Below are positions 1-6,814 of a stretch of 9,664 bases of DNA, piece after piece. The DNA is from CAZLCK01 sp964558235. GTDB taxonomy: Bacteria > Actinomycetota > Coriobacteriia > Coriobacteriales > CADBOM01. Both the position numbers and the translations under genes were made by a program. How positions within the stretch are numbered: position 1 is the stretch's first letter; each line of letters opens with the position of its first letter. The stretch lies in contig CAZLCK010000055.1 in assembly GCA_964558235.1 (NCBI GenBank), positions 1 through 9,664 on the forward strand, read 5' to 3'. The notes beneath the pieces are model-generated. The model made no database searches and was not told the DNA's origin. It worked only from the letters and a program-made list of their open reading frames with translations.

Positions 1-2
1 GG

Positions 3-293
3 CTATATGACAATAAATGCAACAAAAGCCATAGCTGCAAAACATCCAACAGCGATCATCGTTGTAATAACTTTTTCCCTCTTGCTAATACCTATAATCT
101 TTTGACCTCTAGTAGTTCCTTCGCGAAGATTGACAACTTCTGGCATCGTTATAACCCTATGCGCAGCATAGAAGGAAAAGTCTTTCACCTCTTTCACAAA
201 CCCTTCTCTTACTTTAGCAGCATGAGAAATCTTGCCATAAGCCACCGACCTTTTTGATGGCTCAAGTGCTAGAGCGTAGTTTCTATCTATCAC
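3..293 (-). CDS. Small C-terminally membrane-anchored protein, candidate SOS-induced cell division inhibitor
   Basis: A 96-residue protein starting at GTG (293-291), chosen because AAGGAGG lies 5 nt upstream of it. Residues 1-74 are hydrophilic and basic. Residues about 75-96 form one hydrophobic segment (TTMIAVGCFAAMAF onward) after a positively charged stretch (SKREK), and the protein stops at TAG directly after it. The charge pattern predicts a cytoplasmic N-terminus and tail anchoring. The gene is divergent from lexA and shares the intergenic region holding three LexA boxes, so DNA-damage induction is likely. Genes in this position in other Gram-positives (yneA, divS, Rv2719c/chiZ) encode SOS division inhibitors, usually with a membrane segment followed by a LysM or extracytoplasmic part. 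Here nothing follows the membrane segment, so it is either a different architecture or a truncation just before a lost domain. The sequence itself matches no family I recognise; the function is inferred from position. Confidence 0.72.
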   Translation of the reverse strand: MIDRNYALALEPSKRSVAYGKISHAAKVREGFVKEVKDFSFYAAHRVITMPEVVNLREGTTRGQKIIGISKREKVITTMIAVGCFAAMAFVAFIVI

Positions 294-436
294 CTTGTCC
301 TCCTTAAATCCGTCGCGCTGTCCTCGTCGTTAACTTTTTACACAACGGAGCGGACAAAAACCCTTAAACTCCTAGATCTCAAACTAATCCGAAGTCAGCA
401 AAATCAGTATTTACAGTATTGTTATTTCAATAATTT

Positions 437-450
437 CGAACATTTGTTTG
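437..450. promoter_or_regulatory. LexA (SOS) box 1
   Basis: CGAACATTTGTTTG matches the Gram-positive LexA operator CGAAC-N4-GTTCG with one changed base (T for C) in the right arm. It is the box nearest the divergent small membrane-protein gene, 144 nt from its start codon, and probably governs that gene. Confidence 0.85.
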
Positions 451-469
451 ATGTGTATTAAATATATCC

Positions 470-483
470 CGAACTTTTGTTCG
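470..483. promoter_or_regulatory. LexA (SOS) box 2, perfect palindromic arms
   Basis: CGAACTTTTGTTCG has fully matching arms (CGAAC/GTTCG) around TTTT. It is the best of the three boxes and lies between the two divergent genes, so it may act on both. Confidence 0.92.
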
Positions 484-497
484 AGTCAATACAAAAT

Positions 498-511
498 CGA
501 ACACTTGTTTG
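498..511. promoter_or_regulatory. LexA (SOS) box 3, overlapping the lexA -35
   Basis: CGAACACTTGTTTG overlaps the putative lexA -35 hexamer (TTGATA, 509-514). LexA bound here would block RNA polymerase, giving the usual autorepression. The box starts are 33 and 28 bp apart (437, 470, 498). Confidence 0.88.
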
Positions 512-537
512 ATATTTTTTTAATTGCCATGTATACT
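509..537 (+). promoter_or_regulatory. lexA promoter (-35/-10)
   Basis: TTGATA (509-514), a 17-bp spacer, then TATACT (532-537): close to the sigma-A consensus at ideal spacing. Transcription would start near 544, upstream of the ATG at 569 and downstream of the alternative TTG at 524, which supports the ATG as the real start. Confidence 0.75.
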
Positions 538-568
538 CGATGCTGTGCAAGAAATGGAGGTGGGCCAA

Positions 569-1237
569 ATGGTCAAAACCGAACTAACTGCAAGGCAACG
601 CCAAATATTAGATTTCATACGAATGACTACTCGCGAGCAGGGCTTTCCACCTAGTGTGCGCGAAATTGGTGATGCTATTGGCCTCAGCTCGTCTTCATCT
701 GTCCATGCACACCTAACAGCACTTGAAAAAAAGGGTTATATCACGAGAAATGGTTCGTCTGCTCGTGCCATGACTATCAACCCAAATATGATTGATGATA
801 CTGTGCTCTTCGATGAGTCAAACACCATAGAGCTTGATGATTTTGAACGTGCATCTCAAAATATGGTTGCTCTACCGCTGGTCGGACAAGTTGCGGCAGG
901 TGTTCCCATTTTAGCTGAAGAGAATATTGAAGAGACTATTGGACTTCCAACGCAAATTGTCGGAGACTCAAGTTCATTTCTGCTTACAGTTCGCGGAGAA
1001 TCAATGATTGAAGCCGGCATATTTGATGGAGACATCGTAGTAGTCAAAGAGCAAAATGCTGCTAACAATGGCGATATTGTAGTTGCCATGATAGATGGAG
1101 AGGCCACAGTTAAGACGTTTTTCCAAGAGCCAGATTGCATTAGGCTGCAGCCTCAAAACCCCACAATGAATCCAATTTACACAAGAGATGCGATTATTAT
1201 CGGAAAAGTTACCGCACTTTTCAGAACAATTCGATAA
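569..1237 (+). CDS. lexA: LexA, SOS-response transcriptional repressor and self-cleaving protease
   Basis: 222 residues, a normal LexA length. Residues about 3-68 are the winged helix-turn-helix DNA-binding domain (LTARQRQILDFI, PPSVREIGDAIGLSS, HLTALEKKGYITR). The C-terminal S24 peptidase domain carries the Ala110-Gly111 cleavage site (VAAGVP), catalytic Ser145 (RGESM) and general-base Lys182 (ATVKTF). RecA-stimulated self-cleavage would release the SOS regulon. The ATG at 569 is chosen because GGAGGT stands 7 nt upstream. A longer frame from TTG 524 would begin before the predicted transcription start. Three LexA boxes and a promoter whose -35 overlaps one of them indicate autoregulation. 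All key residues are intact, so it should be functional. Confidence 0.97.
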   Translation: MVKTELTARQRQILDFIRMTTREQGFPPSVREIGDAIGLSSSSSVHAHLTALEKKGYITRNGSSARAMTINPNMIDDTVLFDESNTIELDDFERASQNMVALPLVGQVAAGVPILAEENIEETIGLPTQIVGDSSSFLLTVRGESMIEAGIFDGDIVVVKEQNAANNGDIVVAMIDGEATVKTFFQEPDCIRLQPQNPTMNPIYTRDAIIIGKVTALFRTIR

Positions 1238-1251
1238 TGTATTGGCGGGTG

Positions 1252-1301
1252 ACTTCTCGAACTTGTCCTTACCCCTGGGGTGCAGGGTAAGTGGGTGAAG
1301 T
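1252..1301 (+). terminator. Hairpin structure after lexA, possible terminator without a T-tract
   Basis: CTTACCC (1268-1274) pairs with GGGTAAG (1285-1291) around a 10-nt loop, and ACTTC (1252-1256) can pair with GAAGT (1297-1301) outside it. ACCCC/GGGGT (1271-1281) is a competing inner stem. It begins 14 nt after the lexA stop, as a terminator would, but no T-run follows, so intrinsic termination is doubtful. Confidence 0.35.
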
Positions 1302-1412
1302 TTCGAATGTATGCGTTAAGTCTGCAAGGTTTGTAGTTGGTGCTGCAGCGAGTACGGAAAGTTTCGGAAAGTTGCGGGACAGTTTCGCGCTACATTTACA
1401 CGTTAAGGTTTC

Positions 1413-1441
1413 TTGAACCATATTAAATTAAAAAATATTTA
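1413..1441 (+). promoter_or_regulatory. Candidate promoter of the URO-D-like gene
   Basis: TTGAAC (1413-1418), 17 bp of very AT-rich spacer, then TATTTA (1436-1441). Initiation near 1448 would place the 1451-1484 palindrome at the very start of the transcript. The -10 is only a moderate match, and in DNA this AT-rich chance hexamers are common. Confidence 0.4.
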
Positions 1442-1450
1442 AATACTTTT

Positions 1451-1484
1451 CTTTGATATCATCGTAGGGACGATGTTGTCAAAG
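1451..1484. repeat. 34-nt interrupted palindrome, candidate operator or 5' leader hairpin
   Basis: Left arm CTTTGATATCATCG (1451-1464) and right arm CGATGTTGTCAAAG (1471-1484) are inverted copies around the 6-nt centre TAGGGA. CTTTGA/TCAAAG and CATCG/CGATG pair perfectly. The inner TAT/TTG positions give one A-T pair, one wobble and one mismatch. No T-run follows on either strand, so it is not an intrinsic terminator. It lies just downstream of the candidate promoter and 90 nt before the URO-D-like start codon, which suits a repressor operator or a leader-RNA hairpin. Confidence 0.6.
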
Positions 1485-1574
1485 CAAAAAAACGCTCAGC
1501 TTAAACCAAATACAAGTAATTTGTAGTGTTTACTTAAGCATTTATTTTGCTTGTACTTAGAAAGGGGTACACAT

Positions 1575-2576
1575 ATGCTGACGCCTAAGCAGAACTTTCT
1601 AGAGGCGATCAAGCCCGGAGGACGTCCTGAAAGATTTGTCAATCAGTACGAGTTTATGGGATTTGTTTTTGGTCCTAGCAACATAGATTGCATGCCTCCT
1701 GAGAAAGGCGGTCCAGACAAGAAGATGCCTTGGGGATATACTCTATCCTTCCGTGCTGACCAACCAGGAGCATTCCCAGTTCACACTCCAGACAAGATCT
1801 GCATCCAAGACTTTGATGACTGGAAAGACTATGTTAAAGCACCTAAAGCTTCTTACAGCGATGCCGAATGGGAGCCATTCATCGCACAAGCTGAGCAGAT
1901 TCCTCGCGATCAAATCTATGCTGCAGCATTTATCGCACCAGGAATCTTCGAGCTAATCCACTATCTTGGTGAGATGACTAATGCAATGTGTGCTTTCTAT
2001 GAGAATCCAGATGAGGTCAAAGAACTCATCAAGTACATCCTCGATTGGGAGATCGAGCTTTGCGATGACATCTGTGCTCATGTTCATCCAGACGCAGTAC
2101 TTAGTCATGATGACTGGGGAAGCCGTACCTCCACATTCCTCTCGCCAGAGATGTTCGAAGAATTCTTCCTAGATGCATGGAAAACCCTATACAGCCGTTG
2201 GCATGAGAATGGTACTGAGATTGTTGTCCATCACTCCGACTCCTATGGCGCTACCCTTGTTCCTTACATGATCGATATGGGTATTAATGTTTGGCAGGGT
2301 GTCATGAGCTCCAACGATATTCCTGAGCTCATCAAAAAGTATGGTGAAAAGATCACCTTCATGGGCGGACTTGACGGTGCTGATGTTGAGAAGGAAGATT
2401 GGACCGATGAGTTCCTCAAGAGCTATGTAGTTGACATCTGCAAGCAATGTGGACCTAACTTCTTCATTCCTTGCTTAACACAAGGCTTGCCAATGAGCGT
2501 TTATGATGGAATCTACGAGTCGATCTCGAAGGCAATTAGTGAATGCTCTGAGGAGATGCCAGAGTTCTTTAAGTAG
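1575..2576 (+). CDS. Uroporphyrinogen decarboxylase (URO-D) superfamily protein, probably methyltransferase-type
   Basis: 333 residues, complete. The ATG at 1575 is chosen because AAAGGGG lies 7 nt upstream; an upstream TTG (1551) precedes that ribosome site. The protein looks like a single URO-D-type TIM barrel: LSHDDWGSRTSTFLSPEMFEEF (about 176-197), EIVVHHSDSYG (215-225), INVWQGV (237-243), ITFMGGLDG (260-268), and FFIPCLTQG near the end. This style resembles the MtaA/CmuA/O-demethylase branch rather than haem-pathway HemE, whose N-terminal motif is absent. In zinc methyltransferases of this fold a His/Cys group and a late Cys bind zinc; His219/His220 and Cys300 are plausible equivalents but the match is loose. 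It stands alone here: no corrinoid protein or activase is visible, although the scaffold gap begins 16 nt after its stop. Substrate unknown. Confidence 0.85.
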   Translation: MLTPKQNFLEAIKPGGRPERFVNQYEFMGFVFGPSNIDCMPPEKGGPDKKMPWGYTLSFRADQPGAFPVHTPDKICIQDFDDWKDYVKAPKASYSDAEWEPFIAQAEQIPRDQIYAAAFIAPGIFELIHYLGEMTNAMCAFYENPDEVKELIKYILDWEIELCDDICAHVHPDAVLSHDDWGSRTSTFLSPEMFEEFFLDAWKTLYSRWHENGTEIVVHHSDSYGATLVPYMIDMGINVWQGVMSSNDIPELIKKYGEKITFMGGLDGADVEKEDWTDEFLKSYVVDICKQCGPNFFIPCLTQGLPMSVYDGIYESISKAISECSEEMPEFFK

Positions 2577-2592
2577 GATTTGATCGCTAAAA

Positions 2593-2692
2593 NNNNNNNN
2601 NNNNNNNNNNNNNNNNNNNNNNNNNNNNNNNNNNNNNNNNNNNNNNNNNNNNNNNNNNNNNNNNNNNNNNNNNNNNNNNNNNNNNNNNNNNN
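2593..2692. other. Scaffold gap (100 Ns)
   Basis: Exactly 100 Ns, the usual placeholder for a gap of unknown length. It removes the 3' end of the cysteine synthase gene and everything between it and the URO-D-like gene. Distance and even adjacency across the gap cannot be trusted from the sequence alone. Confidence 0.98.
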
Positions 2693-3573
2693 AAAATCAC
2701 CACTATGGTTTTGCCTTTATTTTGCAGATCTTTTGCAACTTTTAGAGCAGCACAAACTGCCGCTCCAGATGAAATTCCAACCAAAAATCCTTCAGCCTTA
2801 GCAACTTTTGCACCATATTCAAAGGCCTCATCATTTTTGATTGTAATAACTTTATCGACAACACTTAAATCCAAATTATCTGGGATAAAATTAGCGCCGA
2901 TTCCTTCAATTCTATGCGATCCAGCTCTGCCTTCAGTTATAACCGGAGAAGATGCGGGTTCAACACCTATAACTTTAATATCGGGATTTTGAGATTTTAG
3001 AAATCTTCCAACACCAGAAATTGTTCCGCCAGTTCCAATTCCGCAAACTAAGATGTCGATATTACCATCACAGTCCTGCCAGATCTCTGGCCCTGTTGTT
3101 TTCTCATGAATCGCAGGATTGCTTGGATTGCTAAATTGCCCCATAACAACGGCATTGCCGATCTCTTTGGCAAGCTTATCGGCCTGCTCGATTGCGCCAG
3201 CCATACCCTTAGTTCCATCTGTCAAAACGAGTTCTGCACCATATGCACTCATAAACCTGCGACGCTCTACGCTCATCGTATCTGGCATCACAATAATCGC
3301 ACGATAACCTTTCGAAGCCGCAACCATAGCCAACCCGATTCCGGTATTACCGCTAGTTGGCTCGATCAAGGTAGTGTCGGACTGGATACGTCCAGACTTT
3401 TCTGCATCCTCAACCATAGCGAGTGCAACTCTATCCTTGATGCTTCCAGCGGGGTTTAAATACTCAAGTTTTGCTAAAATGCGCGAAGATACCCCGGCGT
3501 ATTGTTGCATTTTATGCAGTTCGATTAAAGGAGTCTTTCCAATAGTCTCTAAAATTGAATGAATAATTGGCAT
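2693..3573 (-). CDS. cysK: Cysteine synthase A (O-acetylserine sulfhydrylase), C-terminus lost in gap
   Basis: PLP enzyme that makes cysteine from O-acetylserine and sulfide in the cytoplasm. 293 residues are readable before the gap; the family is usually about 300-315, so only some 10-20 are missing. Fold-type II landmarks are all present: Lys46 forms the PLP Schiff base (NPAGSIKDR), TSGNTG (73-78) binds substrate, GTGGT (180-184) binds the PLP phosphate, and GISSGAA (266-272) carries the serine contacting the PLP ring nitrogen. The ATG at 3573-3571 has GAGGAG 6 nt upstream. It could in principle be a closely related beta-substituting enzyme such as cystathionine beta-synthase without its CBS part, but length and motifs favour CysK. 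It is 160 nt downstream of the phosphohexomutase gene on the same strand, probably with its own promoter. Confidence 0.93.
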
Positions 3574-3625
3574 AAAGATCTCCTCTCTATAATTTTTGAA
3601 TTATTTTGAGTTTAAACAGGTGAAA

Positions 3626-3678
3626 AGCAAAAAGTTTCGAGCAAAAGTTTTTCGTTCTACAAACATGTTACTTTTGCT
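3626..3678. repeat. Repeat cluster upstream of cysK
   Basis: Two adjacent direct copies, AGCAAAAAGTTTCG (3626-3639) and AGCAAAAGTTTTTCG (3640-3654), are followed by an inverted copy ACTTTTGCT (3670-3678), an exact reverse complement of 3640-3648. It lies 53-105 nt before the cysK start, where a regulator of cysteine synthesis could bind. The inverted pair could also form a hairpin (9-bp stem, 21-nt loop) after the phosphohexomutase gene. Confidence 0.4.
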
Positions 3679-3682
3679 TCTA

Positions 3683-3706
3683 CACGCCGCTCTGCACGCC
3701 GTCCTG
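3683..3706. repeat. Imperfect 12-bp tandem repeat
   Basis: CACGCCG occurs at 3683-3689 and 3695-3701 with a 12-bp period; the extended units CGCCGCTCTGCA and CGCCGTCCTGCC differ at three positions. It is GC-rich compared with its surroundings and sits just after the phosphohexomutase stop. The palindrome TTAAGCTTAA (3709-3718) is next to it. Function unknown; possibly part of a terminator region. Confidence 0.35.
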
Positions 3707-3733
3707 CCTTAAGCTTAACTTAATCTTCAAAAC

Positions 3734-5515
3734 TTAACTTGATCCCAAAATCTCGTGTGCAGAGCTTTCCATCAAATCAAGAAGTTCTTCAGAACCCTTT
3801 TGATCCGTTGCCTTTGCAAACAGATATGCTTTAATCTTTGGTTCTGTCCCACTCGGTCTGACGATCATCTTGCAACCGCTGCTTAAAATAAATTCGACAA
3901 CATTTGCTGATGGTAAATTCTGAGCTACATCATCACCCAAATTCACAACAGGCATAGCAGCACCGGGTTCATAGTCAATAACATCTACAACCTCAAGGCC
4001 GCCAACTATCTTTGGTCCACCACCAGATCGTAACGAATCCATGATCGAAGACATCTTAGCTTCGCCCTCAGCACCTGGGTATTCAACATTTATAGTGCGA
4101 TTCATAAAATAGCCGTAGCGCTCATGAAGTTGATGCAAAGCGTCAATTAAATCATTGCCAAAAGACTTATGCCACCTAGCCATCTGACAGATTATCATCG
4201 TGGCATTGATAGCATCTTTGTCTCGCACATGAGAGCCTGACATATACCCGTAGCTCTCTTCAAAACCAAAAATAAACCTTGCCTGCTCACCTTGAAGTTC
4301 CAGATTTAAGATCTGCTCGCCAATATATTTAAAACCTGTGAGCGTACGCCTTAGCTCAAAGCCAAAATCACTTGCAAGCTCATCAACCATGGTTGTAGAA
4401 ACGATGGTTGTAACAACTACCTCTTTAGAAAGATCCTCCCCTTTTGCTTTGCGCATCTGACAGATATAGTCGAGCATCAAAACGCCCATATCATTACCGG
4501 AGATCAAGCAATACTCATCGCCATGTTTTACAGCAACACCAACACGATCAGCATCGGGGTCGGTCGCAATCAAAATATCTGGACGCACACTTTCGCAAAG
4601 AGCAAGCCCTCGTTCAAGCGCATCGTGAGATTCAGGGTTTGGATAAGGACAGGTTGGAAATTCACCATTAGGCATCGCCTGCTCAACGACAACAGAGAAA
4701 TCCTCAATGCCAATACGCTTTAAAATCCTAGAAACGCACTCTAGGCCAGTGCCATTCAAAGGTGTGTAGACTATAGATAATGGAGTCAGACTCTCTTTAC
4801 TACCGGGAACTTCGAGGGACTGAGCGTAGACAGCCTCGATATAATTATCTAGAACTTTCTCATCGATCCACACAGCCCAACCATTATCTAGAGCCTCTGT
4901 GAAATCCATAATCTTGATATCGTCAAAAATATCTACATCGTCAATTGAGCTTTGAATCGCTTTGGCAGCCTCAGTTGTGATTTGACACCCATCTGGCCCA
5001 TAAACCTTGTATCCGTTATATTCAGCTGGGTTATGGCTTGCTGTGATATTAATTCCTCCAGAACATCCCAGATCCCTAACTGCAAAGGAGAGTGCAGGGG
5101 TGGGCTCAACTCGAGGAAAGATAAAGGATTTAATGCCATTAGCAGCCAAAACGCCTGCAGCAATCTTTACAAACTCCTCACCCATGCGACGGCTATCTCT
5201 ACAAATTGCAACTGTAGGAGCTGGACGCTTAGTTTTTTCAAGCGAGCAAAGATCAGATTTAATTGGATTGATAGGACGACACTCATTTAAATAATTGGCA
5301 AAGCCCTGGGTGGCTCGCGCAACTGTGTGGATGTTCATTCGATTTGAACCTGCGCCCACAATTCCGCGCAAACCTGCAGTGCCAAACTCTAAATCACGAT
5401 AAAAAGCATCTTGGATAGCCAGTTTGTCATCTGCAATAGCCTCTAGTTCGCCGCGCAAACTTTCATCTGCGCGGTCAAACCAGATTTCATATCTTTTTTT
5501 AAAGTCCAAATTCAC
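3734..5515 (-). CDS. Alpha-D-phosphohexomutase (phosphoglucomutase/phosphomannomutase)
   Basis: 593 residues, the size of the Bacillus PgcA-type enzymes. It interconverts hexose 6-phosphate and 1-phosphate in the cytoplasm, supplying glucose 1-phosphate (or mannose 1-phosphate) for nucleotide-sugar and wall-polymer synthesis. All four active-site loops are present: GTAGLRG near 45 and catalytic phosphoserine Ser160 (ITASHNP), metal-binding DPDADR (319-324), sugar-binding GFEESYG (417-423), and phosphate-binding RPSGTEPK (553-560). Glucose versus mannose preference cannot be settled by eye; GFEES and the length lean to phosphoglucomutase. The GTG start (5515-5513) overlaps the stop of the LCP gene upstream as GTGA, and no strong ribosome site precedes it, so translation is probably coupled to that gene. 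This pairing supports a role in envelope glycopolymer supply. Confidence 0.93.
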   Translation of the reverse strand: MNLDFKKRYEIWFDRADESLRGELEAIADDKLAIQDAFYRDLEFGTAGLRGIVGAGSNRMNIHTVARATQGFANYLNECRPINPIKSDLCSLEKTKRPAPTVAICRDSRRMGEEFVKIAAGVLAANGIKSFIFPRVEPTPALSFAVRDLGCSGGINITASHNPAEYNGYKVYGPDGCQITTEAAKAIQSSIDDVDIFDDIKIMDFTEALDNGWAVWIDEKVLDNYIEAVYAQSLEVPGSKESLTPLSIVYTPLNGTGLECVSRILKRIGIEDFSVVVEQAMPNGEFPTCPYPNPESHDALERGLALCESVRPDILIATDPDADRVGVAVKHGDEYCLISGNDMGVLMLDYICQMRKAKGEDLSKEVVVTTIVSTTMVDELASDFGFELRRTLTGFKYIGEQILNLELQGEQARFIFGFEESYGYMSGSHVRDKDAINATMIICQMARWHKSFGNDLIDALHQLHERYGYFMNRTINVEYPGAEGEAKMSSIMDSLRSGGGPKIVGGLEVVDVIDYEPGAAMPVVNLGDDVAQNLPSANVVEFILSSGCKMIVRPSGTEPKIKAYLFAKATDQKGSEELLDLMESSAHEILGSS

Positions 5516-6768
5516 TCCGTTGAAGCCACATCATCTGTTGTAAGAGCATTTGCAGCTAGAGCTTCATAATCCTTTGGTGCAGGAGAGTTTGTTGCAGCTC
5601 CCAAAGTCGTACTACTAGCCTGCGGTTCTGGTATTTCAACCGTTGTGTCAGTTGGATCTAGACCAGCATCAACACGCTTCATCATATCTGCCCACTCATC
5701 GAACATAGTTGCAACATAACTAACACCGTCCACGTTATATGTGTAGCTTGGACATGCTGCTGAATAAATCGTGATATCTCCACCCATAAACTTTTGCGCA
5801 AGCCCAATAAGGTCGGTTACAGACAGATCGGTTGTAACGCTTGAGGCAAGCTGACTAATAACACTTGGTAGCTCTAACACTGGAGTTTCCAAGACTTTGT
5901 TGATAATAGCCTCAACGATTAGGCGCTGAGCTTGTGCACGACCAAAGTCACCACCAGTTACGCTATAACGCTCACGAGCAAGTGCCAAGGCCTGCTCGCC
6001 GGTAAGCACCTGCTCTCCAGCCTCTAATGACAGTCCACTATTACCGCCTGAGAAACTCTCAGGAACATCTACGGTAATTCCCCCAAGGGCGTCAACTACC
6101 TCTTCTAACTCATCGAAGTGCACCTCAACATAGTGACTGATTGCAACACCAGCAAACTCAGAGACACACTCAACTGCACCAGCTGCTCCACCATAAGCAT
6201 ATGCAGCATTGATCTTTTGAGTTCCATACCCATCGATGGTAACCATGGTGTCACGCGGGATCGAAATCAACGACACCGTCTTGTTGTTCGGGTCAACGCG
6301 TGCAAGCATCGTTACGTCGGAACGGCTTGCTTCATCCTCTCGAGCATCGCTACCTACGATTAACATGTAAAATGTTGAGTCATCCTGCTCTTCAGCTAAA
6401 ACCCCCAAGAGCGCGTCAAGCTCTGAGGAATCATCAAATCCCATTGAGGCGTTAAGACTATTAATCCAAATTGCCAAAGCAATTCCTGCAGCTGCCAAAA
6501 TACCAAGTAGAACAGAGACAACGATAACGACAGCTTTTTTACGGCGACTCATCTTCTTTTTTTTCTTACCCTTGCCACGACCATACTGGCCACGTCCGTA
6601 CTCCGACTTTCCGTCCTTTCTAGAACTACCATCAGATCTAGAATTGCTCGACGAAGTCTTTTTTATATGAGCTCCAGCAGACCTTACATTTGCAGGCCTT
6701 ACCTCTGTTAGATCGTTATTTTGATTCGAATAGCTAGAAGTTTTTGAATTTTTGTCATCTTTTGGCAT
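5512..6768 (-). CDS. LytR-CpsA-Psr (LCP) family cell-wall glycopolymer ligase
   Basis: 418 residues from the ATG at 6768-6766. LCP enzymes move lipid-linked anionic polymers such as teichoic acid or capsule onto peptidoglycan outside the membrane. Residues 1-78 are a hydrophilic, Lys/Arg/Ser-rich cytoplasmic tail; about 79-101 form one membrane helix (VVIVVSVLLGILAAAG); the LCP domain spans about 134-290. Typical residues are seen: GSDAR (139-143), RSDVTML (149-155), IPRDT (170-174, Arg172 and Asp173), KINAAYAYGG (185-194), and ARERY followed by GDFGRAQAQR (273-282). The last 45 or so residues are a Ser/Thr/Pro/Ala-rich tail. A 444-residue reading from GTG 6846 is less likely: AAGGAGG (6799-6793) lies between that GTG and the ATG. 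The gene overlaps the phosphohexomutase gene by 4 nt. Confidence 0.92.
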   Translation of the reverse strand: MPKDDKNSKTSSYSNQNNDLTEVRPANVRSAGAHIKKTSSSNSRSDGSSRKDGKSEYGRGQYGRGKGKKKKKMSRRKKAVVIVVSVLLGILAAAGIALAIWINSLNASMGFDDSSELDALLGVLAEEQDDSTFYMLIVGSDAREDEASRSDVTMLARVDPNNKTVSLISIPRDTMVTIDGYGTQKINAAYAYGGAAGAVECVSEFAGVAISHYVEVHFDELEEVVDALGGITVDVPESFSGGNSGLSLEAGEQVLTGEQALALARERYSVTGGDFGRAQAQRLIVEAIINKVLETPVLELPSVISQLASSVTTDLSVTDLIGLAQKFMGGDITIYSAACPSYTYNVDGVSYVATMFDEWADMMKRVDAGLDPTDTTVEIPEPQASSTTLGAATNSPAPKDYEALAANALTTDDVASTE

Positions 6769-6799
6769 TTTAATCTGGCGTAAGTTTGCGCCCCTCCTT
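6769..6799 (-). promoter_or_regulatory. Shine-Dalgarno with intervening hairpin in front of the LCP gene
   Basis: AAGGAGG (6799-6793) is 24 nt from the ATG, too far for normal use. Between them GGCG (6792-6789) can pair with CGCC (6780-6777) around an 8-nt loop. Folding this 16-nt element out leaves AGATTAAA, an 8-nt spacing to the ATG, which is near optimal. No other in-frame start lies at a suitable distance from this ribosome site. Confidence 0.45.
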
Positions 6800-6814
6800 G
6801 TTGTTTTATTTACT

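Larger units (their letters stand above)
1238..1574. other. Non-coding region between lexA and the URO-D-like gene
   Basis: 337 nt without a credible gene. The first part holds a hairpin after lexA. The middle has three copies of an AGTTTCG motif (1299-1305, 1360-1366, 1381-1387) and the palindrome GCTGCAGC near 1342. The last 150 nt turn AT-rich and carry a candidate promoter, a long interrupted palindrome, and a small dyad (TACAA 1511-1515 / TTGTA 1521-1525). Much of it is probably the control region of the downstream gene. Confidence 0.6.

Noticed and set aside
524..568. Longer lexA start at TTG 524
   Set aside because: It precedes the predicted transcription start (about 544) and overlaps the promoter region; the ATG at 569 has GGAGGT at 7 nt and gives the usual LexA N-terminus.
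1473..1526. 17-codon open frame starting at ATG inside the 1451-1484 palindrome
   Set aside because: Only a weak ribosome site, no recognisable peptide, and its start is buried in the palindrome; probably chance.
2587..2592. Apparent end of the cysK frame beyond the gap
   Set aside because: The frame only continues because Ns do not encode stops; the bases left of the gap belong to unrelated or unplaced sequence.
3106..3459. 117-codon plus-strand open frame inside cysK
   Set aside because: It is antisense to intact, motif-rich cysK coding sequence, without a ribosome site or recognisable domain.
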